This document shows, one piece after another, positions 1 to 7,799 of a DNA stretch of 8,408 nt. Location of the stretch: positions 1 through 8,408 of the forward strand of contig JAZBPJ010000012.1 of the NCBI GenBank assembly GCA_036351575.1, written 5' to 3'. The notes beneath the pieces are model-generated. The model did not search any database. It was not told the DNA's origin and saw nothing but the letters and a program-made list of their open reading frames with translations. A program made the translations under genes and the position numbers. Every line of letters starts with the position of its first letter. The first letter of the stretch is position 1. The stretch comes from JABDPF01 sp036351575. GTDB lineage: Bacteria; Pseudomonadota; Gammaproteobacteria; Xanthomonadales; SZUA-36.

Positions 1-1280
1 ATCCGTGACGTCGTGACCGACAGCCGCAAGGTCACGCCGGGCTGCCTGTTCGCCGCCCTGGTGGGCGAACGGGTCGACGGCCACGATTTTGCCGGCCGGG
101 CGGTGGCCAGCGGTGCGCTCGCCCTGCTGGTCGAACGGCCGCTGGACATCGACGTTCCGCAGCTGGTCGTCGGCAATGTGCTCAAAGCCCTCGGCGCAAT
201 CGCGGGCCTGGTGCGTGACCGGCTCGATGCGCAGGTCGTCGGCATCACCGGCAGCAACGGCAAAACGACCGTAAAGGAAATGCTGGCGTCGATCCTGCGG
301 CTCGAGGGCAGCGTGCTGTCGACGCGGGGCAACTACAACAACGAACTCGGCCTGCCCCTGACACTGTTCAGGCTCGAGCCGAAGCACCGTTTCGCCGTGC
401 TGGAAATGGGCGCCAGCAAACCGGGCGACATTGCCTACCTGGCGCAAATCGCGAAGCCCCGGGTCGGCCTGGTCAACAACATTGCGCCGGCGCACCTCGA
501 GGGATTCGGCAGCATCGAGGGCGTGGCGCGCACCAAGGGCGAGATGTTCTCCAGCCTGCCGCCCGACGGCTGGGCCGTGATGAACGCCGACGAGCCCTGG
601 CTCGACATGTGGCGCGGGATCTGCAGCGCCGGCAACACGATCACGTTCGGCGCGGCCGAAAACAGCGACGTGCGGGTCGAGGAAACCATGCCCAACGGGC
701 GAATCGTGACGCCCGCGGGGGCCTTCGAACCCAGCCTGCCGCTGCCGGGGCGCCACAACCTGCTGAACGCCGCCGCCGCGACCGCCATCGCCCTGTCGCT
801 GGGCATTTCCATCGATTCGATCCGCCGCGGGCTGGAGCAGGTCGTGCCGGTGCCGGGCCGCCTCAACCTGCTGCGGACAGACGCCGGCTGGACCGTGATC
901 GACGACAGCTACAACGCGAACCCCGCGTCCATCTACTCGGCGCTGCAGGTGCTGTCCGGCATCGAGGGAGAAGCCTGGCTCGCGCTGGGCGACATGAAGG
1001 AACTGGGTGACGACACCGTGAAAATGCACCGCGAAGTCGGTGAAAACGCGCGCGCCATGGGCGTGAAGCGCATGTTCGCCACGGGCGAACTGTCCGCGCA
1101 GGCAGCGCAGGCCTTCGGCGCCGGCGCGCTGCATTTCGAGACCCGCGACGACTTGATCGCCGGGCTGCGGCGTGAAATTCACGCGGGCGTGATCTGCCTG
1201 GTCAAGGGCTCGCGCTCCATGGGCATGGAGGCCGTCGTGGACGCCTTGCTCGAAGAATCGAATACCCGGGGAGGGTGCTG

Positions 1281-1281
<1 letters not shown>
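1..1281 (+). CDS. murF: UDP-N-acetylmuramoyl-tripeptide--D-alanyl-D-alanine ligase MurF (5' partial)
   Basis: MurF is the cytoplasmic ATP-dependent ligase that joins D-Ala-D-Ala to UDP-MurNAc-tripeptide, the last soluble step of the stem peptide. The reading frame is open from base 1 and gives 426 residues before TGA at 1279-1281. By comparison with E. coli MurF about 25-30 N-terminal residues lie upstream of the window. The N-terminal UDP-substrate domain starts with VVTDSRKVTPGCLF. The Mur ligase P-loop GSNGKTT is at residues 84-90 of the visible part, the EMGA motif with its conserved Glu is at 135, AHLEGFGS is near 164-171, LPGRHN ends at 253, and DDSYNAN at 301-307 opens the C-terminal domain. 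VKGSRS is at 401-406. All expected motifs are present, so the enzyme looks functional. The GTG at 13 is an internal codon, not the start, because family-conserved sequence continues before it. The stop overlaps the mraY start by one base. Family assignment is near certain. Confidence 0.97.
1270..1274 (+). promoter_or_regulatory. Ribosome binding site for mraY
   Basis: GGAGG lies 6 bases before the ATG at 1281, inside the 3' end of murF. It decides between two in-frame starts. The GTG at 1275 directly abuts this motif and could not use it, whereas ATG 1281 has good spacing. Confidence 0.8.
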
Positions 1282-2363
<1,082 letters not shown>

Positions 2364-2367
2364 ACCC

Positions 2368-2371
2368 GGAG
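2368..2371 (+). promoter_or_regulatory. Ribosome binding site for ftsW
   Basis: GGAG ends 5 bases before ATG 2377. It favours that ATG over the in-frame GTG at 2371, which overlaps the motif itself. Confidence 0.65.
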
Positions 2372-2376
2372 TGACC

Positions 2377-3591
2377 ATGAACCCCATCACGAGCAGACGC
2401 GAAAAAACCAGGCACCAGGCTTTCGTGCCCGGATCGGCCCCGGCCACCGTCCGCCTCGACAACTGGGTTCTGCTGCCCGTACTCCTGCTGCTGGCGATCG
2501 GTATCGTGATGGTGGGCTCGGCTTCGATCGCGATCGCTGAAAGTCACGGCGTGCCGCTGTACCACTACCTGGTTCGCCACCTCGTTTTCGTCCTGCTGGG
2601 CCTGGGTCTCGCCCTGACGCTGCGCGTCATCCCGATGGTGTTCCTGGAACGCATCAGCCAGCCGCTGGCGCTGCTGTCCATCCTGTTCCTGGCCCTGGTG
2701 CTGGTCCCCGGGCTGGGGCATACCGTCAACGGCAGTACGCGCTGGGTGCGGCTCGGTTTCACCAACTTCCAGATGATCGAGGCCGTCAAGCTGATGGTCA
2801 TCATCTACATGGCCGGCTACCTCGCGCGCAAGGCCGGCACGCTGAACAAACGGTTTTTTGATACCTTCAAGCCGCTGGCCCTCGCCGGAGTGCTTTCACT
2901 CCTGCTGCTGCTGCAGCCGGACATGGGCAGCGCCGCGGTGATCACGGCGATCGTCGTCGGCATGGTCTGGCTGGCGGGCGCGGCCTGGCGCCACATTTTC
3001 CTGCTGGGCATGCTGGTGATTCCGGTGTTCGGCTACGCCGCGATGGAGCCCTACCGGCTGCGCCGCATCACCGGTTTCCTGGACCCCTGGGCGGACGAGT
3101 TCGGCAGCGGTTTCCAGTTGATCCAGGCGCTTATCGCGGTTGGCCGGGGCGAACTGTTCGGTGTCGGTATCGGCGCCAGCATACAAAAACTCTTTTACCT
3201 GCCCGAAGCGCACACGGACTTCATTTTCGCCGTGCTGGCCGAGGAAGCGGGGCTGCTGGGCGTGATCACGGTGCTGATCCTGTTCCTGCTGCTGGTCACG
3301 CGCATCATGGTCATCGGCATCATGGCGCACCGCAAAGGCCGGGCGTTCCAGGGTTTTGTCGCTTTCGGGATCGGGCTGTGGATCGGCCTGCAGGCCCTGG
3401 TCAACATGGGCGTGAACCTCGGCGTGCTGCCCACGAAAGGGCTGACCCTGCCGCTGATCAGTTCAGGCGGTTCCAGCATGCTGATGACGCTCTTGGCCAT
3501 CGGCGTCGTCCTGCGCATCAAGTACGAACTCGACCGCGACTTCAGCGTTTACGAGAAGAAGCGCAAGCCGGGGCGGAGGCTGCGTAAATGA
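2377..3591 (+). CDS. ftsW: Septal peptidoglycan glycosyltransferase FtsW (SEDS family)
   Basis: FtsW is a SEDS-family integral membrane polymerase that works with the transpeptidase FtsI to build septal glycan from lipid II. ATG 2377 gives 404 residues (E. coli FtsW is about 414). A basic cytoplasmic tail of about 28 residues precedes roughly ten membrane segments, the first starting at LDNWVLLPV. SEDS signatures visible are MVGSASIA near 46-53, NGSTRWVRLG near 119-128, QPDMGSAAV, GSGFQLIQALIAVGRGELFG, LFYLPEAHTDFIFAVLAEE with the essential aspartate at residue 281, and the C-terminal LPTKGLTLPLISSGGSSM block. LFYLPEAHTDF and the murG neighbour support FtsW rather than RodA. One local oddity is NFQMIEAVK at 130-138, where many relatives read FQPSE or FQPAE. 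The stop overlaps the murG start (ATGA). The tail ends in a strongly basic KKRKPGRRLRK stretch. Confidence 0.96.
   Translation: MNPITSRREKTRHQAFVPGSAPATVRLDNWVLLPVLLLLAIGIVMVGSASIAIAESHGVPLYHYLVRHLVFVLLGLGLALTLRVIPMVFLERISQPLALLSILFLALVLVPGLGHTVNGSTRWVRLGFTNFQMIEAVKLMVIIYMAGYLARKAGTLNKRFFDTFKPLALAGVLSLLLLLQPDMGSAAVITAIVVGMVWLAGAAWRHIFLLGMLVIPVFGYAAMEPYRLRRITGFLDPWADEFGSGFQLIQALIAVGRGELFGVGIGASIQKLFYLPEAHTDFIFAVLAEEAGLLGVITVLILFLLLVTRIMVIGIMAHRKGRAFQGFVAFGIGLWIGLQALVNMGVNLGVLPTKGLTLPLISSGGSSMLMTLLAIGVVLRIKYELDRDFSVYEKKRKPGRRLRK
3575..3579 (+). promoter_or_regulatory. Ribosome binding site for murG
   Basis: A perfect GGAGG lies 8 bases upstream of ATG 3588, embedded in the last codons of ftsW. 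It supports the ATGA-overlap start. Confidence 0.75.
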
Positions 3592-4700
3592 CGCGCGCGG
3601 CAAACGGTGTCCTGGTGATGGCCGGCGGAACCGGCGGGCATATCTTCCCCGGCCTGGCCGTGGCCGAGCAGCTGCGCAGCGGCGGCACCGAGGTGCGCTG
3701 GCTCGGGGCCCGCGGCGCCATGGAGTGCGAGAAGGTTCCGGCGGCCGGCATTCCGCTGGACGTCGTGGACATCAGCGCGCTGCGCGGCAAGGGAATCGGC
3801 CGCTGGATCACCGGGCCGCTGCGCCTGCTGCGCGCGGTATGGCAGGCCTGGCGGCTGCTGGGCAGCAGGCGTCCGGCCTGCGCCATCAGCTTTGGCGGCT
3901 ACGCCGCCGGGCCGGGCGGGATCGCGGCGAAACTGCGCGGCATTCCGCTGCTCGTGCACGAACAGAACCGCGTGCCGGGGCTGACCAACCGAACGCTGGC
4001 GCGCTTTGCGAAACGCGTGCTGCAGGCGTTCCCGGACAGCTGGCCGCCGGCAATGGAGGCGGTCACCTGCGGCAACCCGGTGCGGCGAACGGTCGTCGAA
4101 CTGGCGCCGCCCGAGGAACGCATGGCGGGCCGGACGGGTGCGCTGCGCATACTGCTCACCGGCGGCAGCCAGGGCGCCCTGGCCCTGAACCGCCTTGTTC
4201 CCGAAGCGCTGGGCCTGGTCCGGGCGGAGCACGACGTCGTCGTGCGCCACCAGGCGGGGCCGCGCTGGCTGGATGAAACCCGGGACGCTTACCGGCGCGC
4301 CGGCTTTGACACGGACGGGGCGGTCGCTCCGGGTTCCGTGGAAGTTACCGAATTCATAGATGACATGGCATCCGCGTACGCCTGGGCGGATGTCGTCGTG
4401 TGCCGCGCCGGCGCATTGACGGTATCGGAAGTTGCAGCGGCCGGGGTTGCGGCGCTGTTCATTCCCTACCCTCATGCGGTCGATGACCACCAGACGCGGA
4501 ATGCCGGGTTCCTGGTGGAAAACGATGCGGCCCTGCTGATGCAGGAGTCGCAGATGGATGCGCGGATGCTGGCCAATGTCCTGTCCTCGCTGGCAGGGGA
4601 CCGCGCCGGGCTGGTCAGCATGGCAAAACGGGGGCGCGCCGCAGCGGTGCCCGATTCCGCGGAACGGGTCGCCGCCCTGTGCAGGGAGTACTTATCATGA
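3588..4700 (+). CDS. murG: UDP-GlcNAc:lipid I N-acetylglucosaminyltransferase MurG
   Basis: MurG is the GT-B fold, membrane-associated glycosyltransferase (GT28 family) that adds GlcNAc from UDP-GlcNAc to lipid I on the cytoplasmic face, making lipid II, the substrate of FtsW. The product is 370 residues, slightly longer than the 355 of E. coli. The glycine-rich loop AGGTGGHIFPGLA carries the conserved histidine at 18. SALRGKG near 64-70 and FGGYAAGPGG follow, then HEQNRVPGLTNR starting at 124, and GGSQGA at 192-197. The donor-site region has EFIDDM, then CRAGALTVSEVAAAG with the conserved Glu at 281, and IPYPHAVDDHQTRNA. All catalytic and nucleotide-binding motifs are intact. It begins inside the ftsW stop (ATGA) and its own stop TGA at 4698-4700 overlaps the start of the 40-codon ORF downstream. 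In most relatives murC starts there. Confidence 0.97.
   Translation: MTRAANGVLVMAGGTGGHIFPGLAVAEQLRSGGTEVRWLGARGAMECEKVPAAGIPLDVVDISALRGKGIGRWITGPLRLLRAVWQAWRLLGSRRPACAISFGGYAAGPGGIAAKLRGIPLLVHEQNRVPGLTNRTLARFAKRVLQAFPDSWPPAMEAVTCGNPVRRTVVELAPPEERMAGRTGALRILLTGGSQGALALNRLVPEALGLVRAEHDVVVRHQAGPRWLDETRDAYRRAGFDTDGAVAPGSVEVTEFIDDMASAYAWADVVVCRAGALTVSEVAAAGVAALFIPYPHAVDDHQTRNAGFLVENDAALLMQESQMDARMLANVLSSLAGDRAGLVSMAKRGRAAAVPDSAERVAALCREYLS
4683..4688 (+). promoter_or_regulatory. Ribosome binding site for the 4697 mini-ORF
   Basis: AGGGAG ends 8 bases before ATG 4697, inside the last codons of murG. It has the strength and spacing expected for a translated gene that overlaps murG by ATGA. It is evidence that the mini-ORF start is, or once was, a real initiation site. 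Confidence 0.65.
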
Positions 4701-4753
4701 CGGGCAACCCCATGTACCTGCCGCTCACAGGACGCATTCGACGGGCGATTTTT

Positions 4754-4795
4754 ATCGAGAAGAACGGCACCGGCATCGAGAAGAACGGCACCGGG
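4754..4795 (+). repeat. Two tandem copies of a 21-base repeat, with a third degenerate unit after it
   Basis: Copy 1 is 4754-4774 and copy 2 is 4775-4795. They differ only in the last base (C versus G). Each encodes IEKNGTG in the mini-ORF frame. The next 21 bases (4796-4816) encode LSGNGVK and match at roughly 9 of 21 positions, keeping the Asn-Gly pair in the same register, so a decayed third copy is plausible. The first two copies are almost identical and so look recent or under selection. The third unit contains the ddl ribosome binding site. Confidence 0.85.
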
Positions 4796-4800
4796 CTCTC

Positions 4801-4806
4801 GGGGAA
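4801..4806 (+). promoter_or_regulatory. Ribosome binding site for ddl
   Basis: GGGGAA ends 9 bases before ATG 4816. It supports this start over the far-upstream in-frame ATG at 4558, which lies deep inside murG. The site sits in the loop of a possible weak hairpin with stem CACCG (4789-4793) and CGGTG (4807-4811). Confidence 0.55.
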
Positions 4807-4815
4807 CGGTGTGAA

Positions 4816-5757
4816 ATGACCGCTGCGCCTCCCCTCAGAACCTATGATCCCGCCGCGTTCGGCCGGGTCGGCCTGGTCATCGGCGGCGACAGCGCGGAGC
4901 GCGAGGTTTCGCTCGCCGGCGGCAGGGCGGTGGGTGCGGCGCTGGAACGGAAAGGCGTCGAGCACCGCGTGTTCGACGGCCCGGCGCTCCTGATCGACGC
5001 CATCCGCGGCGGTGAAATCGACCGCGTCTTCAACCTGGTGCACGGGCCCGGCGGCGAGGACGGCTCGCTGCAGGGCGCCCTGCAGCTGCTGGAAATCCCG
5101 GTGACGGGCGCCGACCTCGCGTCCTCGGCCCTGACGATGGACAAGGTGCGTTCCAAGTGGGTGTGGGAACGCAACGGCGTGAGAACTCCGCCGTTCCGCC
5201 ATTTCGGCCCTTACCAAGACGATTACGCGAGCGTGCTGGACGAACTGGGCCTGCCGCTGTTCGTGAAGCCCGCGGGCCTCGGTTCCAGCATCGGCATATC
5301 CCGGGTCAGCGAGGCGGCTGCGCTGGGCAGCGCGGTCGAAGAAGCGCGGCGCTACAGCGACACCGTCATCATCGAACAGGAAATCGTCGGCAGGGAATAT
5401 TTCGCCGGCGTGATCGGGCGTTTCGGGCTGCCGCTGATCGGCATCGAGACGCCGCACGAATTCTACGACTACGACGCCAAGTACAACTCCGACGATACGC
5501 AGTACTTCTGCCCCTGCGGGCTGAAGGGCGACCTGGAGCAGGAATTGCTGCAGCAGTCGCTGCAGGCCTTTGACCTGCTCGGCGCGTCGGGCTGGGGCCG
5601 CGTGGATTTCCTGCTGGATTCGAATGACCAGCCCTGGTTCCTCGAGGTCAACACGACGCCCGGCATGACGAGCCACAGCCTGCTGCCGCAGGCGGCGGCC
5701 GTGGCCGGCATCGACTTCGACGAGCTCGTCTGGCGCATCCTGGAGACCAGCCTGTGA
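4816..5757 (+). CDS. ddl: D-alanine--D-alanine ligase Ddl (DdlB type)
   Basis: Ddl is a cytoplasmic ATP-grasp ligase that joins two D-alanines. The dipeptide is the substrate of MurF, encoded upstream in the same cluster. From ATG 4816 the product is 313 residues (E. coli DdlB 306), with a short N-terminal extension of about 13 residues. GGDSAEREVSLAGG holds the substrate-binding Glu at 28, HGPGGEDGSLQG starts at 76, SALTMDKVRSK follows, the ATP-grasp loop GSSIGIS starts at 156, and FYDYDAKYNSDDTQYFCP has the omega-loop Lys222-Tyr223. The metal ligands are in GWGRVD (D264) and FLEVNTTPGMTSHS (E277, N279). The Tyr in the omega loop indicates a D-Ala-D-Ala ligase rather than a D-lactate ligase. 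All catalytic residues are present. The start overlaps the stop of the preceding mini-ORF and the stop overlaps the ftsQ start. Confidence 0.96.
   Translation: MTAAPPLRTYDPAAFGRVGLVIGGDSAEREVSLAGGRAVGAALERKGVEHRVFDGPALLIDAIRGGEIDRVFNLVHGPGGEDGSLQGALQLLEIPVTGADLASSALTMDKVRSKWVWERNGVRTPPFRHFGPYQDDYASVLDELGLPLFVKPAGLGSSIGISRVSEAAALGSAVEEARRYSDTVIIEQEIVGREYFAGVIGRFGLPLIGIETPHEFYDYDAKYNSDDTQYFCPCGLKGDLEQELLQQSLQAFDLLGASGWGRVDFLLDSNDQPWFLEVNTTPGMTSHSLLPQAAAVAGIDFDELVWRILETSL
5742..5746 (+). promoter_or_regulatory. Ribosome binding site for ftsQ
   Basis: GGAGA ends 7 bases before the GTG at 5754. It favours the GTG start, which overlaps the ddl stop, over the in-frame ATG at 5772, which has no comparable motif at the right distance. 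Confidence 0.6.
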
Positions 5758-6506
5758 CGCACGCAGCCCGCATGCCCCGAAACCGAAGCCGCGGGCAGGC
5801 CAGCGGCATGCTGGTCCTGCTGACGCTGTTCCTGGCCAGCATCGCGGGCATTGCCTGGATCGCCTTCAGCATGGTCGCCCCGGACCGCTGGCCGATTCGC
5901 TGGCTGGAGGTGAACGGCGAGTTTCAGCGCATCAGCGCCGAACAGCTGCGCGCCAGCCTGTCGACCGGGATGAACGACAGTTATTTCACCGTTGACATCG
6001 GCGCGCTGGAAGCGGCCGCCCGGCGGAACGCCTGGGTTTCTTCGGTTCGCGTGCAGAAAATCTGGCCGGACACGGTCGCCGTGACGGTCCGGGAATACCA
6101 GCCCGTGGCGCACTGGAACGGCGGCACGCTGGTTTCCACGAACGGCACGCCGTTCAGCGTGCCGGAGGCGGATGAATTGCAGGGCCTGCCCTGGCTGAAA
6201 GGGCCGGAAGGCAGGCTGGATGACGTGCTGACGGTCTGGGCGGGCATCGACGAAGCGTTGCTGCCGCTCGGGCTGGAAGTCGAGCGGCTGACACTGGATG
6301 ACCGGGGGTCCTGGTCCATGCAGCTCGACAACGGCACGAAGGTTTTCCTGGGGCGGGATTCCATGGAGGAGCGCCTCGATCGGCTCCTCAGCGGCTGGGA
6401 GCCGCTGATGGAACAACAGGATGTTCCGCCCCAGGGCATTGATTTGCGTTACACGAACGGCTTCGCGGTGGCCTGGCCGGTGAACGGTGAGCAGAACAAC
6501 GGATGA
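5754..6506 (+). CDS. ftsQ: Cell division protein FtsQ
   Basis: FtsQ is a bitopic inner-membrane divisome protein that, with FtsB and FtsL, links the early cytoplasmic ring to septal wall synthesis. The GTG start gives 250 residues (E. coli 276). A short basic cytoplasmic tail (residues 1-17) precedes one membrane helix at about 18-40. A POTRA domain follows from about 48 (IRWLEVNGEF, with ISAEQLRASL). The beta domain includes KIWPDTVAVTVREYQPVAHWN, NGTPFSVP, LDNGTKVFLGRD and the C-terminal IDLRYTNGFAVAW with Tyr 233 and Trp 241, the area that contacts FtsB in E. coli. The shorter length comes mainly from the N-terminal tail and a short C-terminal tail. The start overlaps the ddl stop, and ftsA follows after 10 bases. 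An alternative start at ATG 5772 would remove six residues without affecting any domain. Confidence 0.94.
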   Translation: MTHAARMPRNRSRGQASGMLVLLTLFLASIAGIAWIAFSMVAPDRWPIRWLEVNGEFQRISAEQLRASLSTGMNDSYFTVDIGALEAAARRNAWVSSVRVQKIWPDTVAVTVREYQPVAHWNGGTLVSTNGTPFSVPEADELQGLPWLKGPEGRLDDVLTVWAGIDEALLPLGLEVERLTLDDRGSWSMQLDNGTKVFLGRDSMEERLDRLLSGWEPLMEQQDVPPQGIDLRYTNGFAVAWPVNGEQNNG

Positions 6507-6516
6507 CGGAAACTGA

Positions 6517-7746
6517 ATGAACGCGAGGAAATCTGAAAAATCCCTGGTCGTCGGGCTCGATGTCGGCACGTCCAAGATCGTCGCCATCGTCGGCGAGGGG
6601 CAGCCCGACGGCTCGGTCGAAGTGATCGGCCTGGGGTCGTCTCCCTCGACGGGGCTGAAACGCGGCGTGGTTGTCGACATGGCGTCCACCGAGCAGTGCA
6701 TCCAGCGCGCCGTGGAAGAAGCCGAGCTGATGGCGGGCTGCGAGATCCACTCGGTCTACGCCGGCATCTCGGGCAGCCACATCCGCAGCCTGAACTCGGA
6801 CGGCACGGTCGCGATCAAGGACAAGGAAGTATCCGAGGGCGACGTGGAGCGCGTGCTGGACGCCGCCCGCGCGGTGCCGATCGCGGCGGACCAGAAAATC
6901 CTTCACGTGCTGCCGCAGGAATACGTCATCGACAACCAGGACGGCATCCGCCAGCCGATCGGCATGTCCGGCGTCCGCCTCGAGGCGCACGTTCACGTCG
7001 TGACCGCCGCCCTGAGCGCCACCCAGAACATCAGCAAGTGCGTGGCGCGCTGCGGCCTGAGCGTCGATGAACTGATCATGCAGCCGCTGGCCGCCAGCCA
7101 CGCGGTGCTGACCACCGACGAGCAGGACCTGGGCGTGTGCCTCGTCGACATCGGCGCCGGCACCACCGACATCGCGGTGTTCACCGGCGGCGCCATCCGG
7201 CACACCGCCTGCATTCCGATCGCCGGCGACCAGGTGACCAACGATATCGCGGTGGCGCTGCGCACCCCCACGCAGCACGCCGAGGACATCAAGATCAAGT
7301 ACGCCTGCGCGCTGGAGCAGATCGCGCGCAACGACGAAAGCATCCAGGTGCCCAGCGTCGGCGACCGCACCTCGCGCATGCTGGAGCGGCGCACGCTGGC
7401 CCAGGTGGTCGAGGCGCGCTACCGCGAACTGTTTTCGCTGGTGCAGGCGGAGCTGCGGCACAGCGGCTACGAGGACCGGGTCGCGGCCGGGCTGGTCCTG
7501 ACGGGGGGCGCCTCGAGAATGGAGGGCGCGGAAGAACTGGCCGAAGAAATTTTTCACCTGCCGGTCCGGCTGGCCACGCCAAGCGGCGTGAGCGGGCTGT
7601 CCGACGTGGTGAACAACGCCATACATGCAACCGGGGTGGGTCTGCTGCTGTATGGAAACAAGGCAGACCCGGCAAGAAACCTGGTCAGCGACGGATCGGA
7701 CAGCATGTTCGACCGCGTCCGCAGCTGGTTCAGGGGTGAATTCTAA
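6517..7746 (+). CDS. ftsA: Cell division protein FtsA
   Basis: FtsA is an actin-fold ATPase that anchors FtsZ filaments to the inner membrane and recruits later divisome proteins. The product is 409 residues, close to the 420 of E. coli. The phosphate-1 loop is GLDVGTSKI at 13-21. SSPSTGLKRGVVVDM follows, then the 1C domain around residues 85-165. The phosphate-2 motif DIGAGTTDIAVFTGG starts at 211, and the adenosine-site motif TGGASRMEG starts at 329. The last 14 residues (396-409, ending VRSWFRGEF) form the expected C-terminal amphipathic membrane-targeting helix after a flexible linker. The ribosome binding site is weak (only a GGA around 6508-6510), so translation probably depends on coupling to ftsQ, whose stop is 10 bases upstream. 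The order ftsQ-ftsA-ftsZ is the conserved one. Nothing is missing. Confidence 0.97.
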   Translation: MNARKSEKSLVVGLDVGTSKIVAIVGEGQPDGSVEVIGLGSSPSTGLKRGVVVDMASTEQCIQRAVEEAELMAGCEIHSVYAGISGSHIRSLNSDGTVAIKDKEVSEGDVERVLDAARAVPIAADQKILHVLPQEYVIDNQDGIRQPIGMSGVRLEAHVHVVTAALSATQNISKCVARCGLSVDELIMQPLAASHAVLTTDEQDLGVCLVDIGAGTTDIAVFTGGAIRHTACIPIAGDQVTNDIAVALRTPTQHAEDIKIKYACALEQIARNDESIQVPSVGDRTSRMLERRTLAQVVEARYRELFSLVQAELRHSGYEDRVAAGLVLTGGASRMEGAEELAEEIFHLPVRLATPSGVSGLSDVVNNAIHATGVGLLLYGNKADPARNLVSDGSDSMFDRVRSWFRGEF

Positions 7747-7762
7747 GTCCCGACAACGGGAC
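7747..7762 (+). other. Perfect small inverted repeat just after the ftsA stop
   Basis: GTCCCG, a four-base ACAA loop, and CGGGAC form a perfect 6-bp, GC-rich stem starting on the base right after the ftsA TAA. No T-run follows, so it is not a standard Rho-independent terminator, and ending transcription before ftsZ would make little sense. It could protect or mark an mRNA 3' end, slow ribosomes or polymerase, or be a protein site. A stem this short could also be chance. Confidence 0.5.
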
Positions 7763-7786
7763 CCATAACGACTAACGGCGAGCGAG

Positions 7787-7791
7787 AGGAG
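7787..7791 (+). promoter_or_regulatory. Ribosome binding site for ftsZ
   Basis: AGGAG, within GAGAGGAGCT, ends 8 bases before ATG 7800. It is one of the strongest sites in the window. This fits the high FtsZ level needed relative to FtsA and FtsQ, and the lack of coupling across the 53-base gap. Confidence 0.85.
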
Positions 7792-7799
7792 CTAAAACC

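Larger units (their letters stand above)
4697..4819 (+). pseudogene. 40-codon ORF in the murC-murB position; possible murC 5' remnant
   Basis: What is seen: an ATG overlapping the murG stop, a good ribosome binding site, 40 codons, and a TGA overlapping the ddl start. The product begins MTGNPMYLPLTGRIRRAIF and then has three 7-residue units: IEKNGTG, IEKNGTG and LSGNGVK. Known of the family: gammaproteobacterial MurC commonly starts just after murG, with RIRRIHFVGIGG near its N-terminus. The RIRR-x-I-F of this ORF sits at a comparable place (residues 13-19), after which similarity ends. Inference: it may be the truncated start of murC left after a deletion that removed the rest of murC and murB, with repeat DNA at the join. 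Alternatives are a genuine small peptide, an inserted repeat that happens to be open, or an assembly collapse. There is no signal peptide or membrane segment. No function is assigned, and calling it a pseudogene is tentative. Confidence 0.4.

Noticed and set aside
13..15. GTG at 13 as the murF start
   Set aside because: The frame is open to base 1 and conserved MurF sequence continues upstream, so the gene is simply cut by the window.
1275..1280. GTG at 1275 as the mraY start
   Set aside because: It abuts the GGAGG site and would give 362 residues. ATG 1281 gives the family length and proper spacing.
4558..4815. Upstream extension of ddl to ATG 4558
   Set aside because: It would overlap murG by over 140 bases with no family similarity. 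Conserved Ddl sequence begins shortly after ATG 4816, which has its own ribosome binding site.
3549..5676. Minus-strand open frames opposite murG and ddl
   Set aside because: Low-complexity Arg/Ala/Gln-rich shadows of conserved genes. The 4615-5676 frame also just reads the complement of the tandem repeat.
5469..7626. Two long minus-strand open frames (5469-6701 and 6388-7626) opposite ddl, ftsQ and ftsA
   Set aside because: They mirror the codon structure of conserved + strand genes and contain no known motifs.
7741..7769. Possible sigma-70 promoter before ftsZ (TTCTAA, 17 bases, CATAAC)
   Set aside because: Matches are only about 3 of 6 and 4 of 6, and the -35 box overlaps the ftsA stop. 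Too weak to call from sequence alone.
7747..7770. Rho-independent terminator after ftsA
   Set aside because: The stem is real but short and no T-run follows it.
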